From contig NZ_SBLB01000003.1 of the NCBI RefSeq assembly GCF_004138325.1, positions 62,001 through 126,000 of the forward strand: a DNA stretch of 64,000 nt, written 5' to 3'. Within the stretch, counting starts at the first letter, position 1, and the number at the start of each line of letters is the position of its first letter. Shown here one piece after another: positions 53,225 through 62,061 of this stretch. This DNA is from Spirosoma sordidisoli. GTDB taxonomy: Bacteria > Bacteroidota > Bacteroidia > Cytophagales > Spirosomataceae. The position numbers and the translations under genes were made by a program. The notes beneath the pieces were generated by a model, which worked only from the letters and a program-made list of their open reading frames with translations, did not search any database and was not told the origin of the DNA.

Positions 53225-56200
53225 TTACTCGGGCCGTAAGTTCGTAAACGGTCCTTCGGTTGGGGGTAACGGTATGGTCAGGTCGGCGGACGAGTTGCGG
53301 CTGTGCTGTATGTAAGCCGTTGGCGACAGGCCGAACAGTTCCTTGAAGCGCTGCGAAAAATACGAGAGGTTATCGATGCCCACCAGAAACGCTGTTTCGG
53401 TAACGCTGTGGCCTTCCTGCAGTAGTTGCGCGGCTTTTTTGAGTCTGTAGTTTCGAATAACCTCGTTGGTTTTCAGACCCGTCAGCGCGGCCAGTTTTCG
53501 CTGGAGGGTTCGGGTGCTGACGGCCAGTTCGTTGGCGAGGCTGTTGACGCTCAGTTCCGGGTTGTTCAGTTCGGTATCGAGAATCTGGTACAGCTGCCGC
53601 AGGAGTGGGTCTTCCAGGGTCTGATGGGCAATGGGCGCGTCGCCCGTGTTCAGCCGCTGGTAAAGGAACTGCCTGAGTTGTTGCTGATACGACAGCCAGT
53701 TCGCCACCCTGAGCTGAAGTTCATTCATCTGAAAAGGCTTGGCCAGGTAATCGTTGGCCCCGGCGCTAAGACCTTCCAGCTTGCTGTCGGCCGAGACCCG
53801 GGCCGTCAGGAGGATAACCGCAATATGGGCTGTCAGGGGCGTTTGTTTGATTCGCTGGCAGAGCGCGTACCCATCCAGTCCGGGCATCATCACGTCGCTG
53901 ATGACCAGGTCGGGCATGCTTACCTGAATGAGCTGCCAGGCGGCCTCTCCATCGGCAGCGGTGCTGACCCGGTAGTGCGCCTGTAACCCCTGGACAATAT
54001 AGGCGCGCAGGTCGGGATGATCGTCTACGACCAGCACCTGAGGGCGCGGGTCATTCAGCTCGGGCGGAGTGGGCTCCGGGTCGTCGGCGGCCGACAAAAC
54101 AGCCGGCTGGAGCGAGGCTGGCTCCGTGTCGGCGTTCGGCAGGTGGGGAGCCAGCCTGACCGGCAGCGTGACCTGAACCCGGCTACCCTGCCCCGGAGTG
54201 CTGGTCATCGCGAGCTGGCCCCCGAGCAGATCGGTCAGTTCCCGAACCAGCGACAGTCCGATACCACTGCCTTCGTACGGGCGCGTTCCTGAATCATCGA
54301 CCTGGTAGAACCGGTCAAACACATGCGGTAGTTTATCGGCAGGAATGCCAATGCCGGTATCGGTGACCGACAGGCAGACGGCCGAGATGGCCTGTGTGGT
54401 CTCGTCGACGGTGGCCGACAGCTCAACGGTAATCTGGCCGCCGGTTGGGGTGAATTTGAGGGCGTTATGGATGAGGTTGTTGCTGATCTTGGCCCATTTG
54501 TCGGCATCGAAGCAGACATCGCCGGGCAGCGTCTGTCCCACAAAGATCAGGCTGATCTGGCGGGCGGTAGCGGTAGCCTGGAAGGACTCGACCAGGTCCC
54601 GCACGTAGGCAGTCAGGTCGCCCTGCGATTCGGTGACCGACAGGCCGCCGGCCGCCAGCTTCGACAAGTCGAGCAGCTGATTGATTAGTTGCAGCAACTG
54701 GGTCGCGTTGCGATGGACCGACGTCAGGGTTTGCTGAAGCGCGGGTGGATAGGTATGCTCGCGCAGGAGCTGATCGATGGGGGTGATGATTAACGTCAGT
54801 GGGGTTCGGAACTCGTGGGTAATGTTGGTGAAGAACCGGCTCTTCAGCTTATCGAGGGTTTTGAGCTGCTCCGTTTCCTGCCGTTCGAGGATCAGCCGGT
54901 GCCTTTCCTGAATCCGACGGGTGCGGTAATGGATGTAGCCGTAGAGCCCCCCCAGCGCGAGCAGGATGTAGGTCAGGTAGGCCCACCAAGTGGCCCAGAA
55001 GGGAGGCCTTATCCGAACCATGAGGGTTTTGATATGGTGGCTCCATTGCCCTGACGTATTGGCGGCATTCAGCCGCAGTTCATACCAGCCGGGCGGCAGT
55101 TTCGTATACGTAGCCAGTGGGAGGGTGCCCGCATCGACCCAGCCCGGATCGACCCCCCTGAGCTGGTATCGGTACCGGCGCCGGTTGGGCTGGTTATACT
55201 GCGTGCTGGCAAACTCAAACGTCAGAAAGTTCTGGTCATAGGGAAGCGACAGTTCGGTCAGCGTATTCAGCGGAGCCGGTAATGGTGTCTGGCCAGTTCT
55301 GTAATCGGCGGGCTGGTTGTTGATTTTCAGGCTGGTCAGCATGACCGTCGGCTGAAACGTATCGGTCTGGATCGTGGAGGGGTTGAAAATTGTCCAGCCC
55401 GCCGTCCCGCCGAATGCCAGTCGACCGTCGGGTAACAGCAGCGAATGAAACCGGTTGAACTCGTCGGCCTGTAGTCCCTGGTAGGCTCGGAAGGTCCGGG
55501 TCTGATGCGTCACGGGATGAAAGCGGCAAAGCCCCTGGTTGGTGCTGAGCCACAGAAACCCCTGTCGGTCGGCCTCCATGGCGTAGATGGTGTTGTTGGG
55601 CAGCCCGTTGCGGGTGGTAAAGACGCGGCTCTGGCCGGTTTTTCGGTTGAGGCAGATCAGCCCTTCGTAGCTGCCGACCCAGAGCAGATCGGCCCGCTGG
55701 GGATCCTGCATAATGCCCAGTAACCGATTGGTCAGAAATGTGCCGGGCAGTTGCGCATGATCATAGATACGGGTCTGGCGGGTCGACAGCGAAAAACGGA
55801 GCAGGCCCCGGTCCAGGGTAGTAATCCACAGTTGGTCCCTGTCGGCCAGCAGATCAACGACCACCAGCCGGCCGTAGGGCATGGTCCGGCCAAAGGGGAG
55901 TGTCCACTGCCGAGCCGAAGGGTCGAAGTACCAGATCAGGCCGTTGCTCTGGATACACCACAACCCCCCGGCGGGCGACAGGGCTATGCCCCGGATGGCC
56001 GAGCCGGCCGACTGATCGTTGGGGAGAGGAGGGAGAGACCGACCGGTTCGGCTGCGGGGGTCGTAATACCCTACGTCACGATCGTGGGCAAACCAGATGC
56101 GTTGCTGCGGATCATGAACCGTCCGGCAAAGGTACGAGCTGAAGTGCTGCATCCGTTCCGGCCGACCCAGCGACGGCAACAGCGATTGGATAGGCAAACC

Positions 56201-57325
56201 CAGCTCCTGCTGAAGAACGTCCGGATGAAAAGCGGTATGGTAGGGATAGGTCGTGAAGTCGGGCGCGGTAAGATCGACCCGCCGGAGACCGGCCGCGTTG
56301 GTGCCGTACCACATCACCCCCGACCGATCGATGAGAAACGATTGCGGATGCCGGTAAGCAGTCAGGTCCGTTTCCCACCGTTTCTGGAAACCCTGCCGGG
56401 CTGAATAGTGAAAAACCTGCCCGGCCAGGTCGGTAAAGAAACCACCCGAGCTGTCGGCCTGGAGCCAGGCGGTACCGTAGTTCATTGGCACCGAAACCGG
56501 CAGCCGACGGTAGCGGCCCCGCTTGGGGTCGAAAAGGATAAACGAGCTGCGGTCGGCGGTAATGAGTTCGCCGGTGGTGCTGACGATCAGGCCGGGCAGC
56601 TCATCCTGTACCCGTTCGGGTTCAATAGGTTGCGCCAGGGTAAACGGCAGGGGGTAATTGATAAAACGCTGCCGGCGCTCATCCCACCGACTCATGCCTT
56701 TTTGCGTGAAGACCCAGAGCTGCCGACGCCCATCGGCAACGAGGGCCTTGACGGTATCGCTGAGCAGGCCGTTCTGCTGTCGGTTCAGATGCCGGACCCG
56801 GCCCGTTTGCGGCTCAATGCGAAACAGACCACCCTGTTTGGAGGCCACCCAGAAACGCCCCCGCGGGTCGATCCAGGCCGTTGACTGATGCTGGTGAAAA
56901 CGACTATGCACCCGACGCACGGCGGGTAGATTACCAACATGCCGGATGACACCCGTTCGTGGGTCGAGCTGATCGAGCCCATCATCCTGCATGATCCAGA
57001 GCTGATGCTGATAATCGCTGTACAGGGAGGTGACGGCGTTCGACTGCAGGGTCGTAGTGTCGGTTTGGTCGTGCCGGTAGTAGCGGAAGTCAGCACCGTC
57101 GTAGCGGGCCAGCCCGTCGCGGGTACCGACCCAGATAAACCCGTCGATGTCCTGCACAAGGCCGCACACGAATGACTGCGGTAGACCATCCTGACCCGTA
57201 ATGATCTGGGTAGGCTTCGTAAACCGGAATGACTGAGCCATGCCGTTTGTCAGCAGACAGACAAACAGACAGACAAACGGGTATATGTAAGACCTTTCAG
57301 GATGTGGAAAACGCCAGGTCATCAA
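53225..57325 (-). CDS. hybrid two-component system (HTCS) with beta-propeller sensor and AraC output
   Basis: This 1366-residue protein has a signal-like N-terminus (IYPFVCLFVCLLTNGMAQ). Repeated propeller blades of the form GFIWVGTRDGLARYD fill about 35-670. A Y_Y_Y domain lies at about 690-762, and a membrane segment at about 775-795. The histidine kinase has THEFRTPLTLII (His about 836) and GSGIGLSLVREL. The receiver has Asp about 1141 in ISDVMMPGLDG, and an AraC-type DNA-binding region ends the chain (ETAFLVGIDNLSYFSQRF, about 1268-1340). It detects an external ligand in the periplasm and switches on a nearby polysaccharide locus. The fructose operon is the nearest sugar-utilisation operon, but linkage to it is unproven. 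Confidence 0.94.
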   Translation of the reverse strand: MMTWRFPHPERSYIYPFVCLFVCLLTNGMAQSFRFTKPTQIITGQDGLPQSFVCGLVQDIDGFIWVGTRDGLARYDGADFRYYRHDQTDTTTLQSNAVTSLYSDYQHQLWIMQDDGLDQLDPRTGVIRHVGNLPAVRRVHSRFHQHQSTAWIDPRGRFWVASKQGGLFRIEPQTGRVRHLNRQQNGLLSDTVKALVADGRRQLWVFTQKGMSRWDERRQRFINYPLPFTLAQPIEPERVQDELPGLIVSTTGELITADRSSFILFDPKRGRYRRLPVSVPMNYGTAWLQADSSGGFFTDLAGQVFHYSARQGFQKRWETDLTAYRHPQSFLIDRSGVMWYGTNAAGLRRVDLTAPDFTTYPYHTAFHPDVLQQELGLPIQSLLPSLGRPERMQHFSSYLCRTVHDPQQRIWFAHDRDVGYYDPRSRTGRSLPPLPNDQSAGSAIRGIALSPAGGLWCIQSNGLIWYFDPSARQWTLPFGRTMPYGRLVVVDLLADRDQLWITTLDRGLLRFSLSTRQTRIYDHAQLPGTFLTNRLLGIMQDPQRADLLWVGSYEGLICLNRKTGQSRVFTTRNGLPNNTIYAMEADRQGFLWLSTNQGLCRFHPVTHQTRTFRAYQGLQADEFNRFHSLLLPDGRLAFGGTAGWTIFNPSTIQTDTFQPTVMLTSLKINNQPADYRTGQTPLPAPLNTLTELSLPYDQNFLTFEFASTQYNQPNRRRYRYQLRGVDPGWVDAGTLPLATYTKLPPGWYELRLNAANTSGQWSHHIKTLMVRIRPPFWATWWAYLTYILLALGGLYGYIHYRTRRIQERHRLILERQETEQLKTLDKLKSRFFTNITHEFRTPLTLIITPIDQLLREHTYPPALQQTLTSVHRNATQLLQLINQLLDLSKLAAGGLSVTESQGDLTAYVRDLVESFQATATARQISLIFVGQTLPGDVCFDADKWAKISNNLIHNALKFTPTGGQITVELSATVDETTQAISAVCLSVTDTGIGIPADKLPHVFDRFYQVDDSGTRPYEGSGIGLSLVRELTDLLGGQLAMTSTPGQGSRVQVTLPVRLAPHLPNADTEPASLQPAVLSAADDPEPTPPELNDPRPQVLVVDDHPDLRAYIVQGLQAHYRVSTAADGEAAWQLIQVSMPDLVISDVMMPGLDGYALCQRIKQTPLTAHIAVILLTARVSADSKLEGLSAGANDYLAKPFQMNELQLRVANWLSYQQQLRQFLYQRLNTGDAPIAHQTLEDPLLRQLYQILDTELNNPELSVNSLANELAVSTRTLQRKLAALTGLKTNEVIRNYRLKKAAQLLQEGHSVTETAFLVGIDNLSYFSQRFKELFGLSPTAYIQHSRNSSADLTIPLPPTEGPFTNLRPE

Positions 57326-57431
57326 TAAAGTTATGTTGATAGATAATATAGATTATTTAGCGTGTGGACTGGCTATCATCTATCTGTACGCGTTTATCGG
57401 TCGACAATGTCCCGCCGGGTTGCAAAAATAC

Positions 57432-57446
57432 TACTGTAAAACAGTA
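57432..57446. promoter_or_regulatory. 6-3-6 inverted repeat upstream of the first HTCS gene
   Basis: TACTGT-AAA-ACAGTA is a perfect palindrome with a 3-nt centre, 107 bp upstream of the HTCS start on the minus strand. It could be a regulator site for the sensor gene or for the plus-strand RNA. Confidence 0.4.
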
Positions 57447-57510
57447 TACTATGGCACAATAGCGACAATTTATGGCGCGAAAGTGACAGGGGGTTGAGGG
57501 GGAGGCCAGC

Positions 57511-57518
57511 TACCTTTG
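57511..57518 (+). promoter_or_regulatory. -7 box of candidate structured RNA
   Basis: TACCTTTG is an exact TAnnTTTG match. The start would be near 57524. The -33 side is weak: TTG at 57494-57496 leaves a spacer of only 14 nt. Confidence 0.5.
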
Positions 57519-57523
57519 TCAAA

Positions 57524-57710
57524 GCTTCCTGAGTGAATGTTCGTCAACCTCTGGTTTTTGCCCGAAGGCAGAAGCTGTATCGGACGAACATCCGGTTACG
57601 GAAACCCATCCACGGGTCTGTTTCGGCAGGCTTTACCTCAACCTTCCTCTTTCTTTATCAAGCAACGAGTGCCTCTGAGCCCTCAACCACTGGTTGGGGG
57701 CTCTTTTTTT
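57524..57710 (+). ncRNA. candidate structured RNA, about 185 nt
   Basis: An outer stem TGTTCGTC/GACGAACA (57538-57545 with 57583-57590) encloses a 10-bp stem with a CGAA tetraloop (57553-57562 with 57567-57576, three wobble pairs). A third stem (57601-57607 with 57614-57624, 4-nt bulge) and a 12-bp terminator stem follow. I do not recognise 6S, SRP, tmRNA or a known riboswitch. The gene on either side is on the other strand, so this is probably an independent RNA. Confidence 0.5.
57677..57710 (+). terminator. intrinsic terminator, plus strand
   Basis: GAGCCCTCAACC (57677-57688) pairs with GGTTGGGGGCTC (57692-57703) with one T-G wobble and a 3-nt loop, followed by seven T residues. No plus-strand protein gene precedes it, so it points to an RNA transcript. 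Confidence 0.8.
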
Positions 57711-57839
57711 GGGAAAGTCTTTTTTAGAGGACAGACTGGTCGGCACATACCCGACGACGGGACACACTGACAGCCCTGGCTGGCAGCCATATGACAAGCC
57801 CGGAAGAAAGCCGCGTAGCCAATCTTGAGGAGTCCGGCA

Positions 57840-60800
57840 TTACACGCCAGAGTGTCTGGCCGGCACGTAGGAGGATGGCAAACGGCCAAATTTATCCTGA
57901 AACACTTTGGTAAAATAGGGAAGGCTCTCAAAGCCGACCTGATAGGCTACCTCCGAAACGCTGTAGCGACCCTGAGCCAGTAGTTCGGCCGCATGATCGA
58001 GCCGCTGGTTACGAACAAACTCAACGGCTGTCTGGCCGGTCAGGGCTTTTAGTTTACGAACCAGCTGCCGCTGACTCATGGAAACGGTCGTGCTCAGCTG
58101 GCCAACATCGAAGCTGCTGTTGGCCAGCTGACTGTTGATCGCGAGCCGAACCCGCTGCAGGAAGTCGAGTTCCCGGGCCGTCATGGGTGCCTGGGTCGGA
58201 CTGGGTACCTGGCGCTGGCCAGTCAGATACTGGCGCAACCGAACCTGGTTCTGCACCAGGTTCTGCACCCGCACCGTGATCTCGGCCCGGTTGAAGGGCT
58301 TGGTCAGGTACTCATCGGCCCCGCGCCGAAAACCGTCGATTCGGTCTTCGGGCGTTGCTTTGGCGGTCAGCATCACAATGGGGATATGGCTGGTCGAATC
58401 CTGGCTCTTCAGGGTGCTGCAGAAGCTGAGCCCGTCGAGCCGGGGCATCATCAGATCGCAGATTACGATGTCGGGCAAGCAGGTAGTGGCGCATTCCAGG
58501 CCTTCCAGCCCATCGGCCGCTTCCAGCACCTGGTAGTCGTTCTCGAAAATACTACGGATATAGGTTCTGATATCAGCATTATCGTCGACGATCAGCAGGA
58601 GGTTATCGTGGATGACGGGTAACACATGGGCGCTACGGGCCGCACTCCGGTCGCTGACCACCCGGTTGGTCGGTTCGGGGCTGGCAGCGGCTGCCGCAGC
58701 GGCCGGGGGCGGGGTGGCGTTGACCAGGGGGAGCCTAACCGTAAAGGTCGTGCCTACCCCTTCGGTGCTGTCTACGTCGATGGTGCCGTCGAGTACGCCA
58801 ACCAGTTCACTGACCAGCGCCAGGCCGATGCCGGTTCCTTCAATGGACCAGCCGATCTTGCCGTCAATCTGGTAAAACCGCTCGAAAATATGCTTCAGGT
58901 GCGTCGGGGCGATCCCGATCCCTGTGTCCTGAACCCGGACTTCCCAGGAACCCGACAAACCGGGTGCCGGATAACGCACCTGCATCCGGACCTGATGCCC
59001 GGCCGGGGTGAACTTAAATGCGTTGGTGAGCAGGTTCGTGACGATCTTCTCTATTTTGTCCGCATCGAAGCGCGCCCACCGTTCGGGCTCGTTCTGCTCA
59101 AAGCTGAACAGGATTTGCCGGCTTTCGGCCAGCGAGCGGTACGAGCTGGCCAGTAACCGCAGGAACGACGCCAGATCGCCGGGTTCCGGTCGGGGAATGA
59201 GCTGACCGGCGTCCAGCTTGCTGATATCCAGAAGCTGGTTGATCAGGCTCAGCAACCGGTTGGCGTTCCGGTGCACGAGCGGGAAGCGGGCGTCGTGCGC
59301 GTAGTCCTGAATGGCCTGCTCGATGGGGCCCAGAATCAGGGTTAGCGGGGTCCGGAACTCATGCGAAATATTGGTGAAAAACTGGGTCTTGAACGCATCC
59401 AGCTCCGCCAGCCGGGCCGCTTCTTTCTGCTCGAACAGAACCTGCTGCCGCAGCAGCCAGCGCTGCTGCTGGAAACGGTATAACAACCACCCCAGCAGGA
59501 GGAGCAGGCCGATGTACAGCAGATAGGCCCACCAGGTTCGGTAAAAAGGCGGCTGAACGTGTATGGCCAGCGTCACCGGCCTGCTCCAGACTTCACCATC
59601 GGCCGACCCCATCATCTGAAACGTATATTGCCCGTAGGGAAGCTGAGTGTAGTTGGCAAACCGAACGGTGCCGGCTTCTACCCAGTTCCGGTCGATGCCC
59701 TCCAGCCGGTAGCGGTACCGGTTTCGGGTCGAGTGGCTGTAATCCATGAGCCCGAACTCAAGGGTCAGCAGGGTTTGGGTGGGCGAGAGGTCAAGCCGCT
59801 GGGTATAGTCGATACTCTGGGCCAGCAGGCCATCGGCGCCCCCCACCGTAACCACTTCATTGTTGACTTTGAGGCCAATGATATGGGCCTGGGGGGCGGG
59901 CCCCGTTTTGCGAACCAGGTTCTCAGGCCTGAAACTGTTGAGTCCGTTGACACCCCCGAAGAGCAGCTCACCCGATGGGGTTTTATAGAACGAACAGGTG
60001 TTGAACTCATCATCCTGCAGGCCATCGGCTTTGGAGAAGTTCCGGAAGGTGCCGGTGCGGGGATTAAACTGAGACAGGCCCCGGTTGGTACTCAGCCACA
60101 GCATCCCGGAGGCATCGGAGAGCAGGCCGTAAATGACCCGGTTGGGCAAGCCCTGGGCTTCGGTAAAGTGGGTGAAACGGCCGGTTTGTTTATCGAGTCG
60201 CTCCAGACCCCCGCCTTTCGTGCCGACCCACAAATAGCGTTGGGGTTGCTGCGGATCATCGATCAGGCAGGTGATAAAGTCGTGGCTCAGGCTTTGCCGG
60301 TCGGTAGCAATGGTTTTATAGATTGAGAACGCGGGTTTATCGAGCGGATGTGCAACGCGAACCAGACCTGACTGGGTACCGATCCAGAGCGTTCCCGCCG
60401 GGTCGAAGCGCAGGGCATAGGTCTCGATAACGGCTCCGCTCCGGGGTAGTAACGAATCATAGGCTAAAACGCCAAACGATTCCGTGCGGGTGTTGAACGT
60501 CAGAAGCCGACCGTCTACGGCTCCGATCCAGAGGTTACCCACTTTGTCTTCTACGGTGTAGTTGCCGTAAAAGCCGAAGGTTACCTTAGCCGGCAGGGGG
60601 AATTTCTTAAGGAGCTTCCAGTCGGGCGAGAACTTGAACAGCTGATTCTCATGGGTCATGAAGTTGACGTTCGATACCCAGAAGAACCCGCGGCTGTCCT
60701 GCATCATGAAACGCTGTCGCTTGTCGGCCGCAGCCAGTCGTTCGTCGAGAAACGGCCGCAGCGTGTTCCAGGGACGGTCAAGCTGGGCATAGGCAAACTG

Positions 60801-61910
60801 GTGACGGGCGTAAATACGGCCCTGCCGGTCGACGAAGAGGTTGGAGAGTGAGTGGTTGGCCAGGTAGGAGTTGAACTGCCGGATAATCGGGTTAAACCGT
60901 CGCAGTCCGTAGCCGCTCGTGCCGACCCATATATTGCCGGTCCGGTCCCGGAGCAGATTGGTGATCGAGTAAACGTGGGCGGGCAAGGCTACAAAGGCCG
61001 TTTCGGGAGAAAGTCGGGTCTGGCTGAACAGCTCGGCGGGCGACATGATCCAGAGGTGGTCCGGGGTGGCAATCGCCAGGGTGTTGCGGTCGATGGGCTG
61101 GATCTGCACACCAACGTAGTTGCTGTGGGGCAGCGCAATGCTTTTCTGCTGACCCTTATGCCAGCCAATGATTCGATCCCGGGTGCTGGCAAACCAAAGG
61201 TCGCGCTCGGGGTCCGTATAAACGGCATGAAAGTCGAGCGGCTCTTTCATGGTAAAGTCCAGCTCGTAGGTTCGGGTCGGATGGCGCCAGTCGAATCGGT
61301 AAACGCCGTAGGCAGCCCCCAGAAACGCCCGCCCGTCGGGCTGAAAGCTGAACGAGAAAATGGTGTTCATCGACGCTGCCGTGCTGATAACAAGCGTCTG
61401 AATCTGCACCCGGTCGGTGAGGTCGGCCTGATCGGGCAGTTTGTCCCGGGGCAGGGTAATCTTGAAAATTTTGTTCTTATCGGTGCCAATCCAGATGTTG
61501 CCGTCGGGGTCTTCGGTAATGACGCGAATGTCATAATTGCCGGCATTGGGCCCCGGTTGGTCGCTGACCCGGATGTGGTAAAACCGTTGCGTCCGATCGT
61601 CGAACAGGTTCAGCCCGCGGGTGAGGGTGCCGATCCACAGTCGTTTATGCCGGTCGACGAGCAGGGCCGAGCAGGCGTTGTCGGAGAGGCTGAACGGATT
61701 GTAGGGGTCGTGGGTAAAAACCCGGAAGTTATGGCCGTCGTATCGGTTGAGACCGTCTTTGGTCGCTACCCAGATATACCCGGTATGGTCCTGGGCCAGA
61801 TCGAAGATCATGCCCTGCGAGAGCCCATCCGAGATGGTAAGCTCCTGCCAGCCGGTTTGCTGTGCCAGCAGGGTGTAAGGCAGGAGCAACAGAAGGTAAA
61901 TAAGCCGCAT
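57840..61910 (-). CDS. hybrid two-component system (HTCS) with beta-propeller sensor and AraC output, second copy
   Basis: This 1356-residue protein has a clear signal peptide (MRLIYLLLLLPYTLLAQ). Propeller blades (GYIWVATKDGLNRYDG, RLWIGTLTRGLNLFDD) are followed by a Y_Y_Y domain (YRYRLEGIDRNWVEAG) and one membrane helix. The histidine kinase has SHEFRTPLTLIL (His about 850), the receiver Asp is about 1152 in ICDLMMPRLDG, and the AraC region is EVAYQVGFESLPYFTKVF. It has the same layout as the neighbour but low visible identity in the sensor. Its target is not obvious: no SusCD pair is next to it in the window. Confidence 0.94.
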   Translation of the reverse strand: MRLIYLLLLLPYTLLAQQTGWQELTISDGLSQGMIFDLAQDHTGYIWVATKDGLNRYDGHNFRVFTHDPYNPFSLSDNACSALLVDRHKRLWIGTLTRGLNLFDDRTQRFYHIRVSDQPGPNAGNYDIRVITEDPDGNIWIGTDKNKIFKITLPRDKLPDQADLTDRVQIQTLVISTAASMNTIFSFSFQPDGRAFLGAAYGVYRFDWRHPTRTYELDFTMKEPLDFHAVYTDPERDLWFASTRDRIIGWHKGQQKSIALPHSNYVGVQIQPIDRNTLAIATPDHLWIMSPAELFSQTRLSPETAFVALPAHVYSITNLLRDRTGNIWVGTSGYGLRRFNPIIRQFNSYLANHSLSNLFVDRQGRIYARHQFAYAQLDRPWNTLRPFLDERLAAADKRQRFMMQDSRGFFWVSNVNFMTHENQLFKFSPDWKLLKKFPLPAKVTFGFYGNYTVEDKVGNLWIGAVDGRLLTFNTRTESFGVLAYDSLLPRSGAVIETYALRFDPAGTLWIGTQSGLVRVAHPLDKPAFSIYKTIATDRQSLSHDFITCLIDDPQQPQRYLWVGTKGGGLERLDKQTGRFTHFTEAQGLPNRVIYGLLSDASGMLWLSTNRGLSQFNPRTGTFRNFSKADGLQDDEFNTCSFYKTPSGELLFGGVNGLNSFRPENLVRKTGPAPQAHIIGLKVNNEVVTVGGADGLLAQSIDYTQRLDLSPTQTLLTLEFGLMDYSHSTRNRYRYRLEGIDRNWVEAGTVRFANYTQLPYGQYTFQMMGSADGEVWSRPVTLAIHVQPPFYRTWWAYLLYIGLLLLLGWLLYRFQQQRWLLRQQVLFEQKEAARLAELDAFKTQFFTNISHEFRTPLTLILGPIEQAIQDYAHDARFPLVHRNANRLLSLINQLLDISKLDAGQLIPRPEPGDLASFLRLLASSYRSLAESRQILFSFEQNEPERWARFDADKIEKIVTNLLTNAFKFTPAGHQVRMQVRYPAPGLSGSWEVRVQDTGIGIAPTHLKHIFERFYQIDGKIGWSIEGTGIGLALVSELVGVLDGTIDVDSTEGVGTTFTVRLPLVNATPPPAAAAAAASPEPTNRVVSDRSAARSAHVLPVIHDNLLLIVDDNADIRTYIRSIFENDYQVLEAADGLEGLECATTCLPDIVICDLMMPRLDGLSFCSTLKSQDSTSHIPIVMLTAKATPEDRIDGFRRGADEYLTKPFNRAEITVRVQNLVQNQVRLRQYLTGQRQVPSPTQAPMTARELDFLQRVRLAINSQLANSSFDVGQLSTTVSMSQRQLVRKLKALTGQTAVEFVRNQRLDHAAELLAQGRYSVSEVAYQVGFESLPYFTKVFQDKFGRLPSSYVPARHSGV

Positions 61911-61996
61911 ACAGGAGAGGAGTTATGCGCAACTTAACTAAAATCAGGAACTTAACCTGTATTGTCCAGTGGTCTAAATCGCTACGAAACGAAAAA

Positions 61997-62034
61997 ACCG
62001 CATCGAATACGGCCCCGGGGCGATTCGATGCGGT
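61997..62034 (-). terminator. intrinsic terminator of the RND efflux operon
   Basis: ACCGCATCGAAT (61997-62008) and its exact reverse complement (62023-62034) flank a GC-rich 14-nt loop that can itself fold. On the minus strand the stem is followed by six T residues. It lies 28 bp after the TolC-type gene. Confidence 0.85.
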
Positions 62035-62061
62035 CTGTCAGCTGAGCAGGCCAGGGATTAA

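Larger units (their letters stand above)
57326..57839. other. 514-bp intergenic region between two hybrid sensor genes
   Basis: This gap holds a small inverted repeat (57432-57446), an exact -7 box (57511-57518), a folded RNA candidate and a strong plus-strand terminator (57677-57710). The final 130 bp before the second sensor gene show nothing clear. Short ORFs here read through the terminator and are not convincing. Confidence 0.7.

Noticed and set aside
57524..57710. Known housekeeping RNA (6S, SRP, tmRNA)
   Set aside because: Length is close to 6S, but the ends do not pair into a rod; the SRP core sequence and a tmRNA tag frame are absent.
57533..57770. Two short plus-strand ORFs in the HTCS gap
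   Set aside because: Both run through the terminator and its T-run, and share frames over the folded RNA; a peptide gene is unlikely.
60852..61937. 361-residue plus-strand ORF
   Set aside because: It is antisense to the propeller of the second HTCS; no recognisable motif.
61931..61956. Two AACTTAAC direct repeats upstream of the second HTCS gene
   Set aside because: They are 18 bp apart and could be regulator sites, but they are short and AT-rich; chance is a sufficient explanation.
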